This document shows positions 5,067 to 5,799 of a DNA stretch of 5,799 nt, piece after piece; the stretch's first letter is position 1; every line of letters begins with the position of its first letter. The notes beneath the pieces are model-generated. The model did no database searches. It was not told the origin of the DNA and saw only the letters and a list, made by a program, of their open reading frames with translations. Source of the DNA: Anaerolineae bacterium (GTDB lineage: Bacteria; Chloroflexota; Anaerolineae; 4572-78; J111); the NCBI GenBank assembly GCA_020433835.1, contig JAGRBY010000475.1, forward strand, positions 1 through 5,799, written 5' to 3'. Both the position numbers and the translations under genes were made by a program.

Positions 5067-5150
5067 GGTTTCGGGTATCCAGAAAAATTGGGAGCTGGCA
5101 GACAAAAAGGCGATGCATGTTACATTGCTTGGGAGAGGTTAATGAAAAGT

Positions 5151-5189
5151 TCGCTTACTCATATGAGTAAGCGAGTACACGAACTGAGT
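5151..5189. promoter_or_regulatory. Phased ACTC/GAGT array III with a 24-bp perfect palindrome
   Basis: TCGCTTACTCAT and its exact complement form a 24-bp palindrome at 5151-5174. Its ACTC (5157) and GAGT (5165), then GAGT (5173) and the degenerate GAAC (5181), follow an 8-bp lattice. A further TGAGTAAGCG (5185-5194) repeats the right arm 21 bp downstream, off the lattice. It lies in the non-coding gap between the antitoxin promoter and the RHH gene. The stretch 5067-5150 beside it shows nothing I can identify. Confidence 0.55.
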
Positions 5190-5271
5190 AAGCGTGAAAA
5201 TTGCTGCCAACAGCTCTAAAAAACTTCAAAATATGTACTATGCGAATTGGAAACATTCTTGTGTTTCGTTT

Positions 5272-5314
5272 AGTAAGTGAATAAATACTCGTACGAGTAT
5301 TTATTCACTTACTC
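5272..5314. repeat. 42-bp perfect palindrome with phased ACTC/GAGT, overlapping the RHH gene stop
   Basis: Two exact 21-bp arms meet with no loop at 5292/5293 (palindrome 5272-5313). ACTC at 5287 and GAGT at 5295 are 8 bp apart across the centre, and a further ACTC at 5311 lies 16 bp on, keeping phase. The left-hand counterpart at 5271 is TAGT. The TAA stop of the RHH gene (5303-5301) lies inside, so the last codons belong to the palindrome. It may serve as a centromere or operator for the RHH protein, as a transcript-end hairpin, or both. No T-tail follows on the minus strand. Confidence 0.7.
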
Positions 5315-5609
5315 CTTTTTCGGACGCAACCAAAAGGATGCCCCGTTCCACGATAGCACTGAGGGTCTGTTTGTTACCATCACGAATTGTTTTGATCTGA
5401 ATCTCTTCTAGCATGCGCAGGATAGAAGGTCTGATATTAAACGAGCGACGTTCCGGTTTATCAAGTACAGGTAAGGGTGGCTCCTCTTGCGCAGTTTTCT
5501 GAGATATTTGTGCTGCTTGCTCAACCTGTTGTTGAACCAGCTGATTGGTGGTTGGGTTGCCAAAAAATGCATCAGTGCCCATTCCTGTGTTTTTCTTCGA
5601 ACTAGCCAC
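5301..5609 (-). CDS. ParG/CopG-like ribbon-helix-helix protein, probable ParA partner
   Basis: The product has 102 residues. The first 50 are polar, Gln-rich and probably disordered. Residues about 54-96 fit a ribbon-helix-helix fold: strand RRSFNIR, helix PSILRMLEEIQIKT, turn RDGNK, helix QTLSAIVERGILLVAS. Dimers of this fold pair their strands in the DNA major groove. The start is a GTG at 5609 that overlaps the end of parA by 8 nt; AGGAGGT at 5618-5624 supports it. A small RHH gene directly after parA is the usual type Ib partition arrangement (as with ParG), where it binds the centromere, represses the operon and stimulates ParA through its flexible N-terminal tail. The phased ACTC/GAGT sites in this window are candidate targets. 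No ParB-type HTH is seen. Confidence 0.82.
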   Translation of the reverse strand: MASSKKNTGMGTDAFFGNPTTNQLVQQQVEQAAQISQKTAQEEPPLPVLDKPERRSFNIRPSILRMLEEIQIKTIRDGNKQTLSAIVERGILLVASEKGVSE

Positions 5610-5799
5610 GATTCAATACCTCCTGAACGAATGCCTGATAGGCTTGAGCGCCAGTACTCTCTGGCGCATAGCTAAAGATGTGCTGTATCCGACTATGTGC
5701 TTCCTCGACTTTGACATTTTTCGGAATGACCGTTGTAAAGGCCAAATCACCAAACCGCTGGCGAATTGCATTCACCGCGTCTTTGGCCACATTGGTGTT
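5602..5799 (-). CDS. parA: ParA-family partition ATPase, C-terminal 65 residues only
   Basis: The frame runs in from the right edge and ends at TAG (5604-5602). The visible residues match the C-terminus of Soj/ParA proteins: an amphipathic helix AVNAIRQRFGD, the conserved strand FTTVIPKNVKVEEAHS, then IFSYAPESTGAQAYQAFVQEVL. In complete members this follows the deviant Walker ATPase core, which is outside the window. ParA proteins bind DNA non-specifically when ATP-bound and pull plasmid copies apart in response to the centromere complex. The stop codon overlaps the start of the RHH gene, so both are in one operon. A GTG inside the frame at 5790 is not a likely start. Confidence 0.88.
   Translation of the reverse strand, partial: NTNVAKDAVNAIRQRFGDLAFTTVIPKNVKVEEAHSRIQHIFSYAPESTGAQAYQAFVQEVLNRG

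Overview
This window looks like the backbone of a plasmid or other low-copy replicon. It carries an iteron origin with its initiator gene, the end of a ParA gene followed by a small ribbon-helix-helix partner, a Phd/RelE-type toxin-antitoxin pair, and an FtsK/TraB-like DNA translocase. Some protein features, such as the excisionase-like protein with a GTKKYDPT tail and the small IDAHTGEVI protein, remind me of Chloroflexota, but this is a weak inference from memory and the host is not established. The translocase gene is visibly more GC-rich than the origin and partition genes, so the backbone may be a composite.

Layout. Positions 1-886 (minus strand, running off the left edge) encode the FtsK-like ATPase. 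Its promoter lies between two 24-bp palindromes at 957-980 and 1022-1045. The second palindrome overlaps the 3' end of a small winged-HTH gene (1032-1274, minus). A non-coding stretch (1275-1559) holds several inverted repeats and a phased ACTC/GAGT array. Two overlapping plus-strand genes follow: a 130-residue protein of unknown function and a stand-alone C39-like cysteine peptidase. They converge on the replication initiator gene (2461-3723, minus). That protein has an RPA-type replication domain and a C-terminus that resembles domain I of DnaA.

The origin (about 3751-4340) lies upstream of rep. It has an AT-rich block of roughly 13-bp repeats, five iterons at 32-34 bp spacing, two distal iterons each exactly 127 bp from the previous one, and a consensus DnaA box. 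A 16-bp hairpin separates it from the toxin-antitoxin operon (4430-4964, minus), which has a good sigma-70 promoter and AGTCAA operator half-sites. The right end holds palindromic GAGT/ACTC sites, the RHH protein gene (5301-5609) and the C-terminus of ParA (5602-5799, cut by the window edge).

The genes fit one job, stable maintenance: Rep and the iterons copy the replicon, ParA and the RHH protein segregate it, the toxin-antitoxin pair penalises loss, and the FtsK-like ATPase probably moves DNA during transfer or resolution. The least explained signal is a set of ACTC/GAGT tetramers on an 8-bp lattice. They occur in four separate non-coding places and resemble centromere or operator sites of ParG-type RHH proteins, which suggests a dispersed partition-site system read by the RHH protein encoded here.
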